The notes: generated from the letters alone by a model not told the origin. A DNA stretch of 64,000 bases from Sphingopyxis sp. USTB-05 (GCF_023822045.1 NZ_CP084712.1:682001-746000); one strand, 5' to 3'; numbered from the stretch's first letter, positions 35,394 to 44,905 are shown. Translations and numbers: made by a program.

Positions 35394-36349
35394 GCAGCGA
35401 GCAGCCGACGCTGCTCAGCCCAAGGGTGCTGCTGCCCTTCATGCTGGTGACGTTGATCTGGGGGTCGACCTGGATCGTCATCACGGGACAACTCGGCGTC
35501 GTGCCGCCTAGCTGGTCGGTGACCTATCGCTTTGCGGTTGCGGCGATCGCGATGTTCGCTTTTGCCATCATACGGCGGGAGCGGTTGTGGCTTGAGCCGG
35601 GGGCGATGGCCTTTGCTGTGGCGCTCGGTGTCGCGCAATTCACCTTCAACTTCAATTTCGTCTACCGCGCCGAGCAGCATATCACCTCGGGCCTGGTGGC
35701 CGTGCTTTTCGCGCTGCTGATCGTCCCCAACACATTGCTTGGCCGCGCCTTCCTCAAGACGCCGCTCGAGGGGCGTTTCCTTGCCGGCGCGGGCATCGCG
35801 ATCATCGGCGTCGGGCTGATGATCCTCCACGAATATCGCGCCGCGGCATTGGATGCGGGTGAGGTGCTGCTGGGCACCATGCTGACTCTCGCCGGCGTGA
35901 TGAGCGCGTCGACCGCCAATGTCATGCAGGGAACGCGCATCGCACGCGCGCAGTCGATGGTGGTAATGATTGCGTGGGCAATGCTTTTCGGGGCGCTCGC
36001 CGACGGCAGTTACGCGTGGATCACGACCGGACCGCCGACGATCGAGCCGACCGCGACCTACATCGGCGGTGTGCTCTATCTTGGCGTGATCGCCAGCGCC
36101 GTGACCTTCCCGCTTTATTTCAACATCATCCGTGCCGTCGGGCCGGGGCAGGCGGCGTGGTCCAGCGTCCTGATCCCGATCATCGCGATGGGCTTTTCGA
36201 CCGCTTTCGAGGGCTATCGCTGGGCGACGCTGTCGATTGCGGGCGGTATCGTCGCGCTGATCGGGCTGGTGATCGCGGTCGCGAAACGGCCCGAACGACC
36301 GTCGGTCAGCGGCAATATGGTGTCGGTACCGGTCGATCCCGAAAGCTAG
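35390..36349 (+). CDS. EamA-family (DMT) transporter
   Basis: 319 residues from the GTG at 35390 inside the ltaE stop. Ten hydrophobic segments make two EamA repeats of five helices each (LLPFMLVTLIWGSTWIVI opens the first; TLAGVMSASTANVMQGTRIA lies in the second). EamA proteins export amino acids or metabolites with a proton or sodium gradient. The coupling to threonine aldolase suggests export of threonine, glycine or a similar amino acid; this is inference. Confidence 0.88.
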   Translation: MSSEQPTLLSPRVLLPFMLVTLIWGSTWIVITGQLGVVPPSWSVTYRFAVAAIAMFAFAIIRRERLWLEPGAMAFAVALGVAQFTFNFNFVYRAEQHITSGLVAVLFALLIVPNTLLGRAFLKTPLEGRFLAGAGIAIIGVGLMILHEYRAAALDAGEVLLGTMLTLAGVMSASTANVMQGTRIARAQSMVVMIAWAMLFGALADGSYAWITTGPPTIEPTATYIGGVLYLGVIASAVTFPLYFNIIRAVGPGQAAWSSVLIPIIAMGFSTAFEGYRWATLSIAGGIVALIGLVIAVAKRPERPSVSGNMVSVPVDPES

Positions 36350-36384
36350 TTGCCATTGCTGTATTGTTTGGATAGTACAGCGGT

Positions 36385-37653
36385 ATGAAATATCTCCTCG
36401 GCGCAGTCGCCCTCCTCTCCACTCTCTCTGCGGCACCGGCCTTTGCACAGACGGCCTGCACACCCGGCACCTATGCCGCGCCCGACGGCGACTTCGTCGT
36501 GATGGTGAAGTCGCCGGCGGTGGCGGCGCCGGGGCTGCGTTACTTGTTTCGCGACGGCCGCCGCGGCGCGACGAGCGACGCCGGCGTTCCGCTGACGTGC
36601 GGTGCCAAGGATGTGACGGTGAACGGCAAGTCGTGGACGCCGATCGCCTTCCGGGAGACGCCCGCGACCTTTGATAGCGTCGGCACGAAAATGAACGGCG
36701 TGCTGATCGAGCCGCCGGGTGCGCCCGACGTCAAGCGGCCGCTTGTCGTGATGGTGCATGGGTCCGAACGCACTTCGCCGATCGGGGGCGTCTATGGCTA
36801 TGCGATGGCGGCGCAGGGGATTTCGGTCTTCCTGTACGACAAGCGCGGCACCGGCGGTTCCGAGGGCGAATATACCCAGAATTTCGAGCTGCTCGCCGAG
36901 GATGCGGCAAGGGCGCTCGACCATGCACGCGGCATGGCGACGGCGCGCTTTGGACGCGCAGGCTTTTTCGGCGGCAGCCAGGGCGGCTGGGTCGCACCGC
37001 TCGCCGCGACGCGGACAAAGGCCGATTTCGTCGCCATCGGTTTCGGCCTTGTCGCCTCGCCGATCGAGGAAGATCGCGAGCAGATGGTATCGGAAGTTCG
37101 CGCGGCGGGGCTGGGCAAGGATGCCGAAGCACTGGTCAGCCGCCTGTCGCAAGCGACCGCAGGCTTGCTGCTGTCCGATTTCCGCTCAGGCTATGACGCG
37201 CTCGACGCCGTGCGCGCCGAGATGAGCGACAAACCGTGGGCGACGAAGGTCGAAGGCGAATATAGCGGCGCCATCGCGCGCATGCCGAACGACGAACTCA
37301 AGCGGATCGGCCGCGCGCGCGTCGACAATCTGGAACTCATCTGGGACTATGACGCCGTCGCGGCGCTCCGAAAGCTCGATACGCCGCTGCTCTGGGTGCT
37401 CGCGGGCGAGGATCGCGAAGCGCCGATCGAAACGACGCGCGGCGCGCTGCTCGGGCTGGCGAAAGCGGGTAAGCCGGTCGATGTCTACCTGTTCCCCGAC
37501 ACCGACCATGGCATGTTCGAATTCACCACGAACGCCGACGGATCGCGCGACGTCACGCGCATCACCAACGGCTATCTGAAATTGCTCGGCGACTGGATCA
37601 AGGGCGACGCGCGCGGCGCCTATGGTCGCGCCGAACGCCTTACCCGGCGCTGA
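36385..37653 (+). CDS. Exported alpha/beta-hydrolase
   Basis: 422 residues. Signal peptide [20 protein letters not shown], cut after AQ. An N-terminal domain of about 100 residues precedes the hydrolase core. The oxyanion segment is [12 protein letters not shown], the nucleophile Ser sits in [13 protein letters not shown], and the acid and His are in AGEDREAP and [11 protein letters not shown]. Substrate not known: an ester or peptide in the periplasm. The 3' end overlaps the convergent murA gene by 14 bp. Confidence 0.88.
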   Translation: MKYLLGAVALLSTLSAAPAFAQTACTPGTYAAPDGDFVVMVKSPAVAAPGLRYLFRDGRRGATSDAGVPLTCGAKDVTVNGKSWTPIAFRETPATFDSVGTKMNGVLIEPPGAPDVKRPLVVMVHGSERTSPIGGVYGYAMAAQGISVFLYDKRGTGGSEGEYTQNFELLAEDAARALDHARGMATARFGRAGFFGGSQGGWVAPLAATRTKADFVAIGFGLVASPIEEDREQMVSEVRAAGLGKDAEALVSRLSQATAGLLLSDFRSGYDALDAVRAEMSDKPWATKVEGEYSGAIARMPNDELKRIGRARVDNLELIWDYDAVAALRKLDTPLLWVLAGEDREAPIETTRGALLGLAKAGKPVDVYLFPDTDHGMFEFTTNADGSRDVTRITNGYLKLLGDWIKGDARGAYGRAERLTRR

Positions 37654-38926
37654 TCCGCTCGATATCGGCGCCGACCGCCTGCAGCTTTTCCTCCAGCCGC
37701 TCGTAACCGCGGTCGAGGTGATAGACGCGGTTGACCTCGGTCGTGCCCTGCGCAGCGAGGCCGGCGATGATCAGGCTCATCGAAGCGCGGAGGTCGGTCG
37801 CCATCACCGGCGCGCCGACCAGATGGTCGACGCCGCGCACCACAGCGCTGCGGCCGCGCACGTCGATGTCGCAGCCCATGCGCGCGAGTTCGGGGACATG
37901 CATGTAGCGGTTTTCGAAGATCGTCTCGGTGAACAGCGACGCGCCCTTGCCGAGCGTTGCCATCGCCATGAACTGCGCCTGCATGTCGGTCGCGAAGCCT
38001 GGATAGGGCGCGGTCGACAGCGTGACGGGTTCGGCGCGGCCCGACATGGCAACGCGAATGCCACCCTTGGTCTCTTCGACCGTCGCGCCCGCCTGTCGTA
38101 GCGCGGCGAGCGTCGCTTCCATCTCGTCGGCCTTGGCGCCGACCAGTTCGACATCGCCTTCGGTAATGACGGCAGCGCAGGCATAGCTACCCGCCTCGAT
38201 GCGATCGGCCATCACGCGATAGGTCGCGCCGTGCAGCCGGTCGACGCCCTCGATCGTCAGGGTTTCGGTGCCGATACCCTCGATATGCGCGCCCATCGCG
38301 ACGAGGCAGTTGCAGAGGTCGACGATCTCTGGCTCGCGCGCCGCATTTTCCAGCACGCATGTGCCCTTGGCGAGCACCGCGGCCATCAGCGCATTTTCAG
38401 TCGCGCCGACCGAAACGACGGGGAAGGTAAATTTGCCGCCGGGCAAGCGTCCGCGTCCGGGCGCACTCGCCTTTACATAGCCTGACGCGAGTTCGATCTC
38501 GGCGCCAAAGGCTTCGAGCGCCTTCAGGTGCAGGTCGATCGGGCGGTTACCGATCGCGCAGCCGCCGGGCAGCGACACCGTCGCCTCGCCAGCGCGAGCG
38601 AGCAGCGGTCCAAGCACGAGGATCGATGCGCGCATCTTGCGCACAATGTCATAGGGCGCGACGGTCGAGGTCAGCGTCGTCGTGCGCGCGGTCATCACGC
38701 GGCCGAAATCCTCGGGCCGCGATCCTTCGATCGTCGTCGAGCAGCCGAGCTGGTTGAGCAGGTGGCCGAACCCGTCGACATCGGCGAGCCGCGGCAGGTT
38801 GCGCAGCGTCAACGGCTCGTCGGTGAGCAGCGCGCAGGGCAGCAGCGTGAGCGCCGCATTCTTGGCGCCGGAGATGGGGATACGGCCCTTGAGTCGCTGG
38901 CCGCCGCGAATGACGATCTGATCCAT
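37640..38926 (-). CDS. murA: UDP-N-acetylglucosamine 1-carboxyvinyltransferase
   Basis: 428 residues. MurA adds enolpyruvate from PEP to UDP-GlcNAc, the first committed step of peptidoglycan synthesis, and is the fosfomycin target. The PEP-binding Cys is present as C123 in [17 protein letters not shown], so the enzyme should be fosfomycin-sensitive at this residue. The start ([20 protein letters not shown]) and length are typical. The small membrane protein gene lies 43 bp upstream in the same direction. Confidence 0.97.
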   Translation of the reverse strand: MDQIVIRGGQRLKGRIPISGAKNAALTLLPCALLTDEPLTLRNLPRLADVDGFGHLLNQLGCSTTIEGSRPEDFGRVMTARTTTLTSTVAPYDIVRKMRASILVLGPLLARAGEATVSLPGGCAIGNRPIDLHLKALEAFGAEIELASGYVKASAPGRGRLPGGKFTFPVVSVGATENALMAAVLAKGTCVLENAAREPEIVDLCNCLVAMGAHIEGIGTETLTIEGVDRLHGATYRVMADRIEAGSYACAAVITEGDVELVGAKADEMEATLAALRQAGATVEETKGGIRVAMSGRAEPVTLSTAPYPGFATDMQAQFMAMATLGKGASLFTETIFENRYMHVPELARMGCDIDVRGRSAVVRGVDHLVGAPVMATDLRASMSLIIAGLAAQGTTEVNRVYHLDRGYERLEEKLQAVGADIERISAG

Positions 38927-38969
38927 CGGCTGTCTTTAGCGCATGCGCGGGACCGCGCAAGCGGACTAG

Positions 38970-39431
38970 CTATGTGGAACGATAGCCGGCGTCGCCATCG
39001 AACTGTTCCTGTGCCTCGCGCTGCCCCTTGCCCATGAAAATATAGCCGACGATCGACAGGACCAGCAATGCGGCGCCGAGCAATGGGACGCCGCCGCGCA
39101 CCGCGATCGTGAAGATGATCCATATGATATTGAAGATGCCGAGGATCAGGAAAATCTTCTGATTGTTGCCGGCAAAACCATAAACGTCGCGGCCACCCGT
39201 GGTGCGGACGCCATGGACGCCCTTCAGGTCGAACGCGTTGTAGAGATAGAAACGGCCGCTTGCGCCGGGTACCAGTTCGGCCGCGACATTGTCCTTTACG
39301 ACGGCATTGCGGATCGTACGGGTGCCGACGCCATCCTGTTGGAAGGTAATGCTGCGAAAGATCGTCGCGCCACCCTTGGCGCGCCTGAGGTCGGCAGCTT
39401 CGATGCGGCCGTCGATGATCGAGGTAGGCAT
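38970..39431 (-). CDS. Small membrane protein of unknown function
   Basis: 153 residues, preceded by GGGGATCC. A soluble N-terminal part of about 85 residues (ADLRRAKGGATIFRSITFQQ) is followed by two hydrophobic segments (IFLILGIFNIIWIIFTIAV and LLGAALLVLSIVGYIFMG) and a short charged tail. A cytosolic head with two C-terminal helices is predicted. No family is recognised. It lies 43 bp upstream of murA, so cotranscription is possible. Confidence 0.65.
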   Translation of the reverse strand: MPTSIIDGRIEAADLRRAKGGATIFRSITFQQDGVGTRTIRNAVVKDNVAAELVPGASGRFYLYNAFDLKGVHGVRTTGGRDVYGFAGNNQKIFLILGIFNIIWIIFTIAVRGGVPLLGAALLVLSIVGYIFMGKGQREAQEQFDGDAGYRST

Positions 39432-39645
39432 GATTGGATCCCCTGCTGTGGTGCGACCCGGGGAAGGAATAGAATAGTCGATGTGGTGAAATAAGGGAAG
39501 CCGCGCGCATGGTCAGGTTGTTGCTGGCGGCGCTCGGCTTTCTTCATGGCGTTGGCGGTGAAAATATGAAACTATTCGCGCCGATAGTGGGGTCGAACAA
39601 GCACAGCGTAAACGGAAAGCGGCTTTTCACAGGGGAGTTAAGATC

Positions 39646-40647
39646 ATGCGGAACAATGTCGTCACGATCGTCACCACAGCCACCTTTATTGCCAGCCAGC
39701 TTGCCGTTCCTGCGATGCCGCAGGCGACGACGCTGCCGTACCCGCCGCCCGGCGGACCGCAGATCCAGCCACCGCGCCCCGGCTATGGCGATGGTTATGC
39801 GGGGACGATCCGCTGCGAATCGCGGAACAATCAGATGCAGCGTTGCAATGTCCGCACCAGCAATCGTGTCGACCTGCAGCGCGTCATCGGCGGACGTTGT
39901 TCGAAGGGCCGCGATTGGGGGTTCACCGCCAACCAGATATGGGTGTCGGGTGGCTGCCGCGCCGAATTCGCTTATGGCTATGCCAATGACGGCGGCTATC
40001 CGACGCCGCTTCCGCAACCTGTCGAAGATTATGCAGGCACGATAAACTGCGAATCGTGGAACTATAGCTATCAACAGTGCAACGTCCGCACGAATGATCG
40101 CGTCGAACTCACGCGCAAGATTGCGGGCAAGTGCAATGCCGGGCGCCAATGGGGTTACACCAGCGACTATATCTGGGTCGACAAGGGGTGCCGCGCCGAA
40201 TTCGGCTATGGCTATCGCAATGTCCGCCCGCCCGAGAAGGATAAGGACAAGGGACCGAGCACGGGGCTGATCATCGGTGGTATCGTCGTGGCGGGCGGGC
40301 TGCTTGCGCTGCTTGCGAGCCAGAAAAAGAAGAAGGCCGACGGCGCGGCCGAGGAAAGCGCGACGACGCATCCGGCGAAGGGGCCGGCGACGCTCAGCGC
40401 CAATCTCAATAGCCTGCCCAGCGCATCGCGGCCTTCGGTGCTCAACTGCATGAACGATGCGGCCCGCCAGATCGGCATCACGGGCGGCACCCGGCTGTCG
40501 TACGACAAGCTGATCTCGCTCGAGCAGGGCAATGGCGGCTGGCGCATCCGCGCGGCGATGACCGCGACCTATCCTGACGGCGCGAAGCAGATCGAAATGT
40601 ATTGCCGCGCGACGCCGACCGACATCATCCAACTCGACTTTACCTAG
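39646..40647 (+). CDS. DUF3011 protein with two DUF3011 repeats
   Basis: 333 residues. A signal peptide (MRNNVVTIVTTATFIASQLA) is followed by two DUF3011 units at about 52-112 and 127-190, each with the pattern GTIxCES, two more Cys (QRCNVRT/QQCNVRT and RCSKG/KCNAG) and a final GWGFT/WGYT-IWV-GCRAEF block. A membrane helix (GLIIGGIVVAGGLLALLASQ) and a C-terminal domain (about 245-333) follow. The two units share all Cys positions. The family is secreted and of unknown role. GGGGAG lies before the start. Confidence 0.85.
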   Translation: MRNNVVTIVTTATFIASQLAVPAMPQATTLPYPPPGGPQIQPPRPGYGDGYAGTIRCESRNNQMQRCNVRTSNRVDLQRVIGGRCSKGRDWGFTANQIWVSGGCRAEFAYGYANDGGYPTPLPQPVEDYAGTINCESWNYSYQQCNVRTNDRVELTRKIAGKCNAGRQWGYTSDYIWVDKGCRAEFGYGYRNVRPPEKDKDKGPSTGLIIGGIVVAGGLLALLASQKKKKADGAAEESATTHPAKGPATLSANLNSLPSASRPSVLNCMNDAARQIGITGGTRLSYDKLISLEQGNGGWRIRAAMTATYPDGAKQIEMYCRATPTDIIQLDFT

Positions 40648-40707
40648 ACAGGGGAGGGGCGTCCGCTATTCGGGTGGCGAATTTCGAGTAAAGCGGAGCG
40701 CAGCGGA

Positions 40708-41628
40708 ATGATGAAGGAAGGCGGTCCGGCCGCGGCGCTATGGTCGCGGGCTTACCCGCTGCTGACGGTGACCGCGCTTTGCTGGGCCGGAAATTCGATC
40801 GTCGGGCGTGCGGCACGCGATCTGGTGCCGCCCGCCGCCTTGTCCTTCTGGCGCTGGACTTTCGCGCTCGCCTTGCTGCTTCCGCTTGCCTGGCCGCACC
40901 TCAAACGCGACTGGCCGGTGCTGCGCGCGAATTGGCAGATCGTGGCGCTGCTTGGCGCATTGGCGATCGGGTCGTTCAACATCCTGCTCTACACGGGCCT
41001 GCAAAGCACGACGGCGCTTAATTCGATGCTGATTCAATCGGCGTTGCCGGCGCTCGTGCTGGTCGTCGGCGCGCTGGTGATGGGCGACCGCACAACCCCG
41101 CGTCAGATCGCGGGCGTTCTGATTTCGCTTACCGGCGTGCTGGCGATCATCGCGCGCGGTGACGCGGCGATGCTGTGGGGGTTGCAGCTCAATATCGGCG
41201 ACGCGATCATCGGCGGTGCGGTGCTGCTCTGGGCACTCTATTCGGTGCTGCTCCGCCGCCGGCCTGCTGTCCATCCTCTGAGTTTTCTCGCCGCATCGAT
41301 GGCGGTCGGTATCGCGGTGATCGCACCCTTTTACGCGCATGAGCTGTGGTCGGGACGGCTGATCGTGCCGGCGACCGGCAGCGCGCTCGCCATCGCCTAT
41401 GTCTCGATCTTTCCCTCGTTTCTCGCCTATCTTTTCTTCAATCGCGGGGTCGAGTTGATCGGTTCGGCGGCGACGGGGCAATATATGAATGTGATGCCGC
41501 TGATGGGGGCGGGGCTTGCGATGCTTTTCCTTGGTGAGAAGCTGCACCTTTTCCACGTCGCCGGGCTGGCCCTGATCGTTGCCGGAATATTGGTTGCCGG
41601 ACGCCCGCAGCCTGCCGAGCAAGGCTAG
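40708..41628 (+). CDS. EamA-family (DMT) transporter
   Basis: 306 residues (ATGATG start at 40708/40711). Ten membrane segments in two EamA units; LLTVTALCWAGNSIVGRAAR opens the first and GDAIIGGAVLLWALYSVLLR the second. It ends with AGLALIVAGILVAG. It probably exports an amino acid or metabolite; the substrate is unknown. It ends 9 bp before the convergent isomerase gene and is not a close copy of the EamA protein at 35390. Confidence 0.88.
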   Translation: MMKEGGPAAALWSRAYPLLTVTALCWAGNSIVGRAARDLVPPAALSFWRWTFALALLLPLAWPHLKRDWPVLRANWQIVALLGALAIGSFNILLYTGLQSTTALNSMLIQSALPALVLVVGALVMGDRTTPRQIAGVLISLTGVLAIIARGDAAMLWGLQLNIGDAIIGGAVLLWALYSVLLRRRPAVHPLSFLAASMAVGIAVIAPFYAHELWSGRLIVPATGSALAIAYVSIFPSFLAYLFFNRGVELIGSAATGQYMNVMPLMGAGLAMLFLGEKLHLFHVAGLALIVAGILVAGRPQPAEQG

Positions 41629-41637
41629 GGTCAGGCC

Positions 41638-42240
41638 CTAGGCGAGCGCTTCCTCGACCTGCGCAAGACGGTCTTTGCCGAAGAACATCTCGCCGCCGAC
41701 GAAGAAGGTCGGGATGCCGAACACGCCGCGCGCGACCGCGGCCTCGGTATTGGCGACGAGCTTGGCCTTGATCGCGGGTTCCTGCGTGCGCGCCAGGAGC
41801 GCGGGGCCGTCGAAACCGTTTGCCGAGAGGAAGGTCGCAATGACCTCGGGATCGTCCATTTTCAGCCCCTCCTCCCACATCGCGCGGTTCACCGCGTCGA
41901 CATAATCGTCGAGATTATCCTCGTCGTCGGCGACGATCGCGCCGCGCATGATCGTCAGCGTGTTCACCGGGAAATGCGGATTGATGCGGAATTTGACGAG
42001 GCCGTGCTTGGCGATGAAGCGCCGCATCTCCAGATTTTCATAGGCCAGCTTTGCGGGTGCGTCGGCATATTGGATCATCGGCGCCTTGTTGCCCGTGGCC
42101 TTGAAGATGCCGCCCAGCAGGCAGGGCGTGATGACCAGATCGGCGCCGGTGCGATCGAGCAGTTCGGGCAGCGCCTTCATGCAAAGATAGGCGTTGGGGC
42201 TGCCGAAATCGAAGATGAGTTCGAGGCTCTTGGTCACCAT
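41638..42240 (-). CDS. DsbA-family 2-hydroxychromene-2-carboxylate isomerase-like protein
   Basis: 200 residues. A thioredoxin fold with the DFGSPNAY start, in which Ser replaces the DsbA cysteines as in kappa-class glutathione transferases and hydroxychromene carboxylate isomerases of aromatic degradation. The C-terminal cis-Pro segment VFGIPTFFVGGEMFFGKDRL is typical. The start overlaps the end of the SDR gene by 7 bp. The pair likely works on one aromatic or conjugated substrate, under the divergent HxlR regulator. Confidence 0.87.
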   Translation of the reverse strand: MVTKSLELIFDFGSPNAYLCMKALPELLDRTGADLVITPCLLGGIFKATGNKAPMIQYADAPAKLAYENLEMRRFIAKHGLVKFRINPHFPVNTLTIMRGAIVADDEDNLDDYVDAVNRAMWEEGLKMDDPEVIATFLSANGFDGPALLARTQEPAIKAKLVANTEAAVARGVFGIPTFFVGGEMFFGKDRLAQVEEALA

Positions 42241-42965
42241 TTTTCTCCCCAGGGGCGGAGGTCGAGTTCATGCGTCCACGCGCTTTTGGGCTGCTTGTGG
42301 AGCATCACATAATTGGCGGCGATGGCTTGCGGATTGAGAATGAGGTCCTGCACCTTGGCATTGTCAAAATCGGGGTGACGGCCCTTGATGAATTCGGTGT
42401 CGATCGCGCCGTCGATGACCGTGTGCGCGACATGGATGCCCTGCGGCCCCAGTTCGCGCGCCATCGATTGGGCGAGCATGCGGAGTGCGCCCTTCGCGCC
42501 CGAGAAAGCGGAAAAGCCCGATCCGCCGCGCAGGGACGCGGTCGCGCCGGTGAAGATGATTGTGCCGCGGCCGCGTGGGCTCATGCGTTTCGCCGCTTCG
42601 CGCCCCATCAGGAAACCGCCGAGGCACGCCATTTCCCAGACTTTGGTGTAAACGCGGACCGTCGTTTCGGTGATCGGGAAATTCACATTCGCGCCGATGT
42701 TGAACACCGCGACTTCGATCGGGCCGACCTCGGCTTCGACCTGGTCGAACAGTGCGATCATGTCATCTTCTTCGCGTGCGTCGCCGGGGAAGGCGCGCGC
42801 CTGATGGCCCGCGTCACGGATCGACTGCGCGAGCGTTTCGAGTTGGTCGGCATTGCGTGTCCGACGATTGACGCAGGCCGTCAGTCCTTCGGCGGCAAAG
42901 GCGCGGGCGATGGCGCCGCCGGTGGCGTCGCCTGCTCCGATGATGACGGCTGCGGGATTAGGCAT
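42234..42965 (-). CDS. SDR-family oxidoreductase with Phe in place of the catalytic Tyr
   Basis: 243 residues. Rossmann start AAVIIGAGDATGGAIARAFA, the NIGANV loop and a TGATASLRGG serine region are standard. The YxxxK site reads FSGAK: F154 instead of the catalytic Tyr, with Lys158 kept. A subgroup of SDRs shows this change, and its chemistry is unclear; it may not be a normal dehydrogenase. It is translationally coupled to the DsbA-like isomerase and divergent from the HxlR regulator with a perfect operator between. Confidence 0.88.
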   Translation of the reverse strand: MPNPAAVIIGAGDATGGAIARAFAAEGLTACVNRRTRNADQLETLAQSIRDAGHQARAFPGDAREEDDMIALFDQVEAEVGPIEVAVFNIGANVNFPITETTVRVYTKVWEMACLGGFLMGREAAKRMSPRGRGTIIFTGATASLRGGSGFSAFSGAKGALRMLAQSMARELGPQGIHVAHTVIDGAIDTEFIKGRHPDFDNAKVQDLILNPQAIAANYVMLHKQPKSAWTHELDLRPWGEKW

Positions 42966-42994
42966 GAGCGACTCTCCTCTTGCGCGGCATAGTA

Positions 42995-43011
42995 ACTATG
43001 ATAATCATAGT
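42995..43011. promoter_or_regulatory. Operator-like palindrome between SDR and HxlR genes
   Basis: ACTATGAT-A-ATCATAGT, a perfect 8-1-8 palindrome in the centre of the 66-bp divergent gap, flanked by mirrored ribosome binding sites (42975-42982 and 43014-43021). A dimeric HxlR regulator binding here would control both directions. The assignment is inferred from position. Confidence 0.65.
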
Positions 43012-43031
43012 GACAAGAGGAAAGGTGACCT

Positions 43032-43523
43032 TTGCCCAAACGCGCGGATTTATTGGATACCCTATGTCCCGTCGGCCGGTCGGCCGAGCTTCTCGGCGAT
43101 CGCGCGGTGCTGTTGATTCTGCGCGAGTTGCTGTTCGGGCGTCGGCGCTTCGAACTGATCGCGGCGAACACAGGGCTGGGACCGCAACTGGTATCGGCGC
43201 GGCTCAAGATGCTCGTTGCGGAAGGGGTCGCCGAGCGTCGCGTGTACAGCGAACGGCCGCTGCGCCATGATTATTGGCTGACCGACAAGGGCAAGGCGCT
43301 GTTCGATGTCCTGTACGCGATGCGCAACTGGTCCGAGCGCTGGGCCTATGCCGCGGGGGAAATCCAGGACGGGCCCGCGATCCGCTATGTTCACCGGACA
43401 TGCGGTGCTGACGTCGGGACCGCGAAAATCTGTCCGGGGTGCGGCGCGGAACTCGGTTACGGCGATCTGAAAGGCGAGCCTTCGTCGGCGCTCAAGGCCG
43501 AACAGGCCGCACGAACGGCCTAG
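43032..43523 (+). CDS. HxlR-family transcriptional regulator with zinc-ribbon-like tail
   Basis: 163 residues from a TTG at 43032, with AGGAAAGGTG upstream; no ATG or GTG precedes the conserved part. The HxlR signature CPVGRSAELLGDRAVLLILR includes the redox-type Cys near the N-terminus, followed by the winged helix (GLGPQLVSARLKMLVAEGV). The C-terminal region has four Cys (TCGADVG then ICPGCGAEL) like a zinc ribbon. It likely represses the divergent SDR/isomerase genes in response to an aromatic or electrophile. It ends 1 bp before clpS on the other strand. Confidence 0.9.
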   Translation: MPKRADLLDTLCPVGRSAELLGDRAVLLILRELLFGRRRFELIAANTGLGPQLVSARLKMLVAEGVAERRVYSERPLRHDYWLTDKGKALFDVLYAMRNWSERWAYAAGEIQDGPAIRYVHRTCGADVGTAKICPGCGAELGYGDLKGEPSSALKAEQAARTA

Positions 43524-43524
43524 G

Positions 43525-43851
43525 TCAGGCTTTTTCCAGCGTGCATTGCAGGGGGTGCTGGTTCTGCCGCGCGGCATCCATCACCTGATTGACCTTGGTT
43601 TCGGCGACCTCATAGCTGAACACGCCGCACACGCCGACGCCCTGCTGATGGACGTGCAGCATTACCTGCGTCGCCTGTTCGATATCCATGTTGAAGAAAC
43701 GCTGGAGCACCATCACGACGAATTCCATCGGCGTGTAATCGTCGTTGAGCAGCAGCACTTTGTACATCGAAGGCTTTTTCGCCTTCGCGCGCGTGCGTGT
43801 CGCGATCCCGACGCCGGGGGTGCCGGGCGAGCCGTCGTCCTTGTCCGACAT
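43525..43851 (-). CDS. clpS: ATP-dependent Clp protease adaptor ClpS
   Basis: 108 residues from the ATG at 43851; in-frame ATGs at 43869 and at 43887-43890 are alternatives and no ribosome binding site decides. ClpS hands N-degron substrates to ClpAP. The conserved core is [41 protein letters not shown], including the Asn-Asp pair and the His/Met pocket for the N-terminal residue. The unstructured N-terminal tail ends before KKPSMYKV. clpA is not in the window. Confidence 0.93.
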   Translation of the reverse strand: MSDKDDGSPGTPGVGIATRTRAKAKKPSMYKVLLLNDDYTPMEFVVMVLQRFFNMDIEQATQVMLHVHQQGVGVCGVFSYEVAETKVNQVMDAARQNQHPLQCTLEKA

Positions 43852-43987
43852 GGCGCGGACCGGATGCATGGTCGAAACTGAAAACATCATGCTCAGGAAT
43901 ATCGCAAGCCGCGGGCGAAGCGCAAGAGGTGCGGTCGCGGATTTTAACCTCTTGTTCGCCAGCCGGATCGGGGCGCCCAAACAAGTA

Positions 43988-44015
43988 CCGCCCGCTTCCC
44001 GGAGGAAGCGAGCGG
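43988..44015 (-). terminator. Terminator-like hairpin downstream of the phasin gene
   Basis: A 12-bp stem (one mismatch) around a 4-base loop: 43988-43999 with 44004-44015. On the minus strand it is followed by TACTTGTTTGG, a weak T-tract. It lies 72 bp after the phasin stop. Confidence 0.6.
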
Positions 44016-44086
44016 CCTTGGGGTGTCGGCGCAGACGGGAGGGGAGGGGGAGAGTGCCCGCGCCAACGAAATGAAGGTGAAGTCGC

Positions 44087-44824
44087 TTAGGCGGCCTTCA
44101 TCTTCGAAGTGATAACCGAAACGCGGTTCGAGATCGGCGCGAAGCTGTCGTTCGTCAGCTTGACGACGAGTTCGCTGGTCTTCGAGGTCTGCGCAACAGC
44201 GGCGTCGAACGCCTTCTTGCTGTTTTCGGCATAGAGCTTGAAGAAGTCGGCCGGGGTCTTGACGGCGGTGTAGCCCTTCAGCGCAGCGGTCGTGTCTTCG
44301 AAGCTCTTGCGAGCATAGGTCACGCCTTCCTGGCCCAGGGTTTCGATGCCCTTGGCAGCGATCTTCCCGGCTTCGACGAGCGCTTCGACGTTCGCCTTGT
44401 TGAATTCGACGGCTTCTTCAGCGAGCTTGCTGGTCTTGCTCATCGCTTCCTTCGCCTTCTCGTTGAAGTCGGCGGTCAGGGCTTCGGCGCGGGTCTTCGC
44501 TTCGTCGGCGAACTTCTTGACGGTGTCGTTCATGGTCTTGAATCCTTTGGTGGCGGCAGCAACCGGCTTCGGCGCAACCTTGGTCTTTGGGGCAATGGTC
44601 TTGGCAGCCGCCTTGGGGGCGGCCTTTTTTGCTGCCGGCTTTGCGGCTTTCTTTTGGACCGGCTTGGCCTTCGCCGTGACGGTCTTGGTCTTTACGGGCG
44701 CCGCAGTCTTTTCGGCTGCCGGAGCAGCAACAACCGGGGCCGCAGGAGTCGCCGCCGGCTTGGCGGGGGTTTCCAGCGTTGCGGCTTCGAAAGCCTTTTC
44801 GGCACTATCCATCTTGGTAGCCAT
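44087..44824 (-). CDS. Phasin with histone-like N-terminal extension
   Basis: 245 residues from the ATG at 44824, preceded by AAGGAG. The phasin domain (about 100-245: [20 protein letters not shown] through [20 protein letters not shown]) coats polyhydroxyalkanoate granules. Before it is a Lys/Ala/Pro-rich stretch of about 75 residues ([19 protein letters not shown]), similar to histone H1-like and PhaF tails, which could bind DNA and link granules to the nucleoid. phaC lies just upstream on the same strand. Candidate PhaR sites cover the promoter gap. Confidence 0.9.
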   Translation of the reverse strand: MATKMDSAEKAFEAATLETPAKPAATPAAPVVAAPAAEKTAAPVKTKTVTAKAKPVQKKAAKPAAKKAAPKAAAKTIAPKTKVAPKPVAAATKGFKTMNDTVKKFADEAKTRAEALTADFNEKAKEAMSKTSKLAEEAVEFNKANVEALVEAGKIAAKGIETLGQEGVTYARKSFEDTTAALKGYTAVKTPADFFKLYAENSKKAFDAAVAQTSKTSELVVKLTNDSFAPISNRVSVITSKMKAA

Positions 44825-44840
44825 CGGAACAACTCCTTTA

Positions 44841-44905
44841 TGTTGCACTGCACAATATAGGAGCGGATCGGCGATTTCAAGAGAAATTTTGTGCAGTGCA
44901 CAAAA
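44841..44905. promoter_or_regulatory. TGCACTGCA-type sites, possible PhaR operators
   Basis: Two sites lie in the 123-bp gap between phaC and the phasin gene: TGTTGCACTGCACAA at 44841-44855 and a perfect 9-1-9 palindrome, TTTTGTGCA-G-TGCACAAAA, at 44887-44905. They resemble the TGC-rich sites bound by the PHA regulator PhaR at phasin promoters in alphaproteobacteria. No phaR gene is in the window. Confidence 0.55.
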
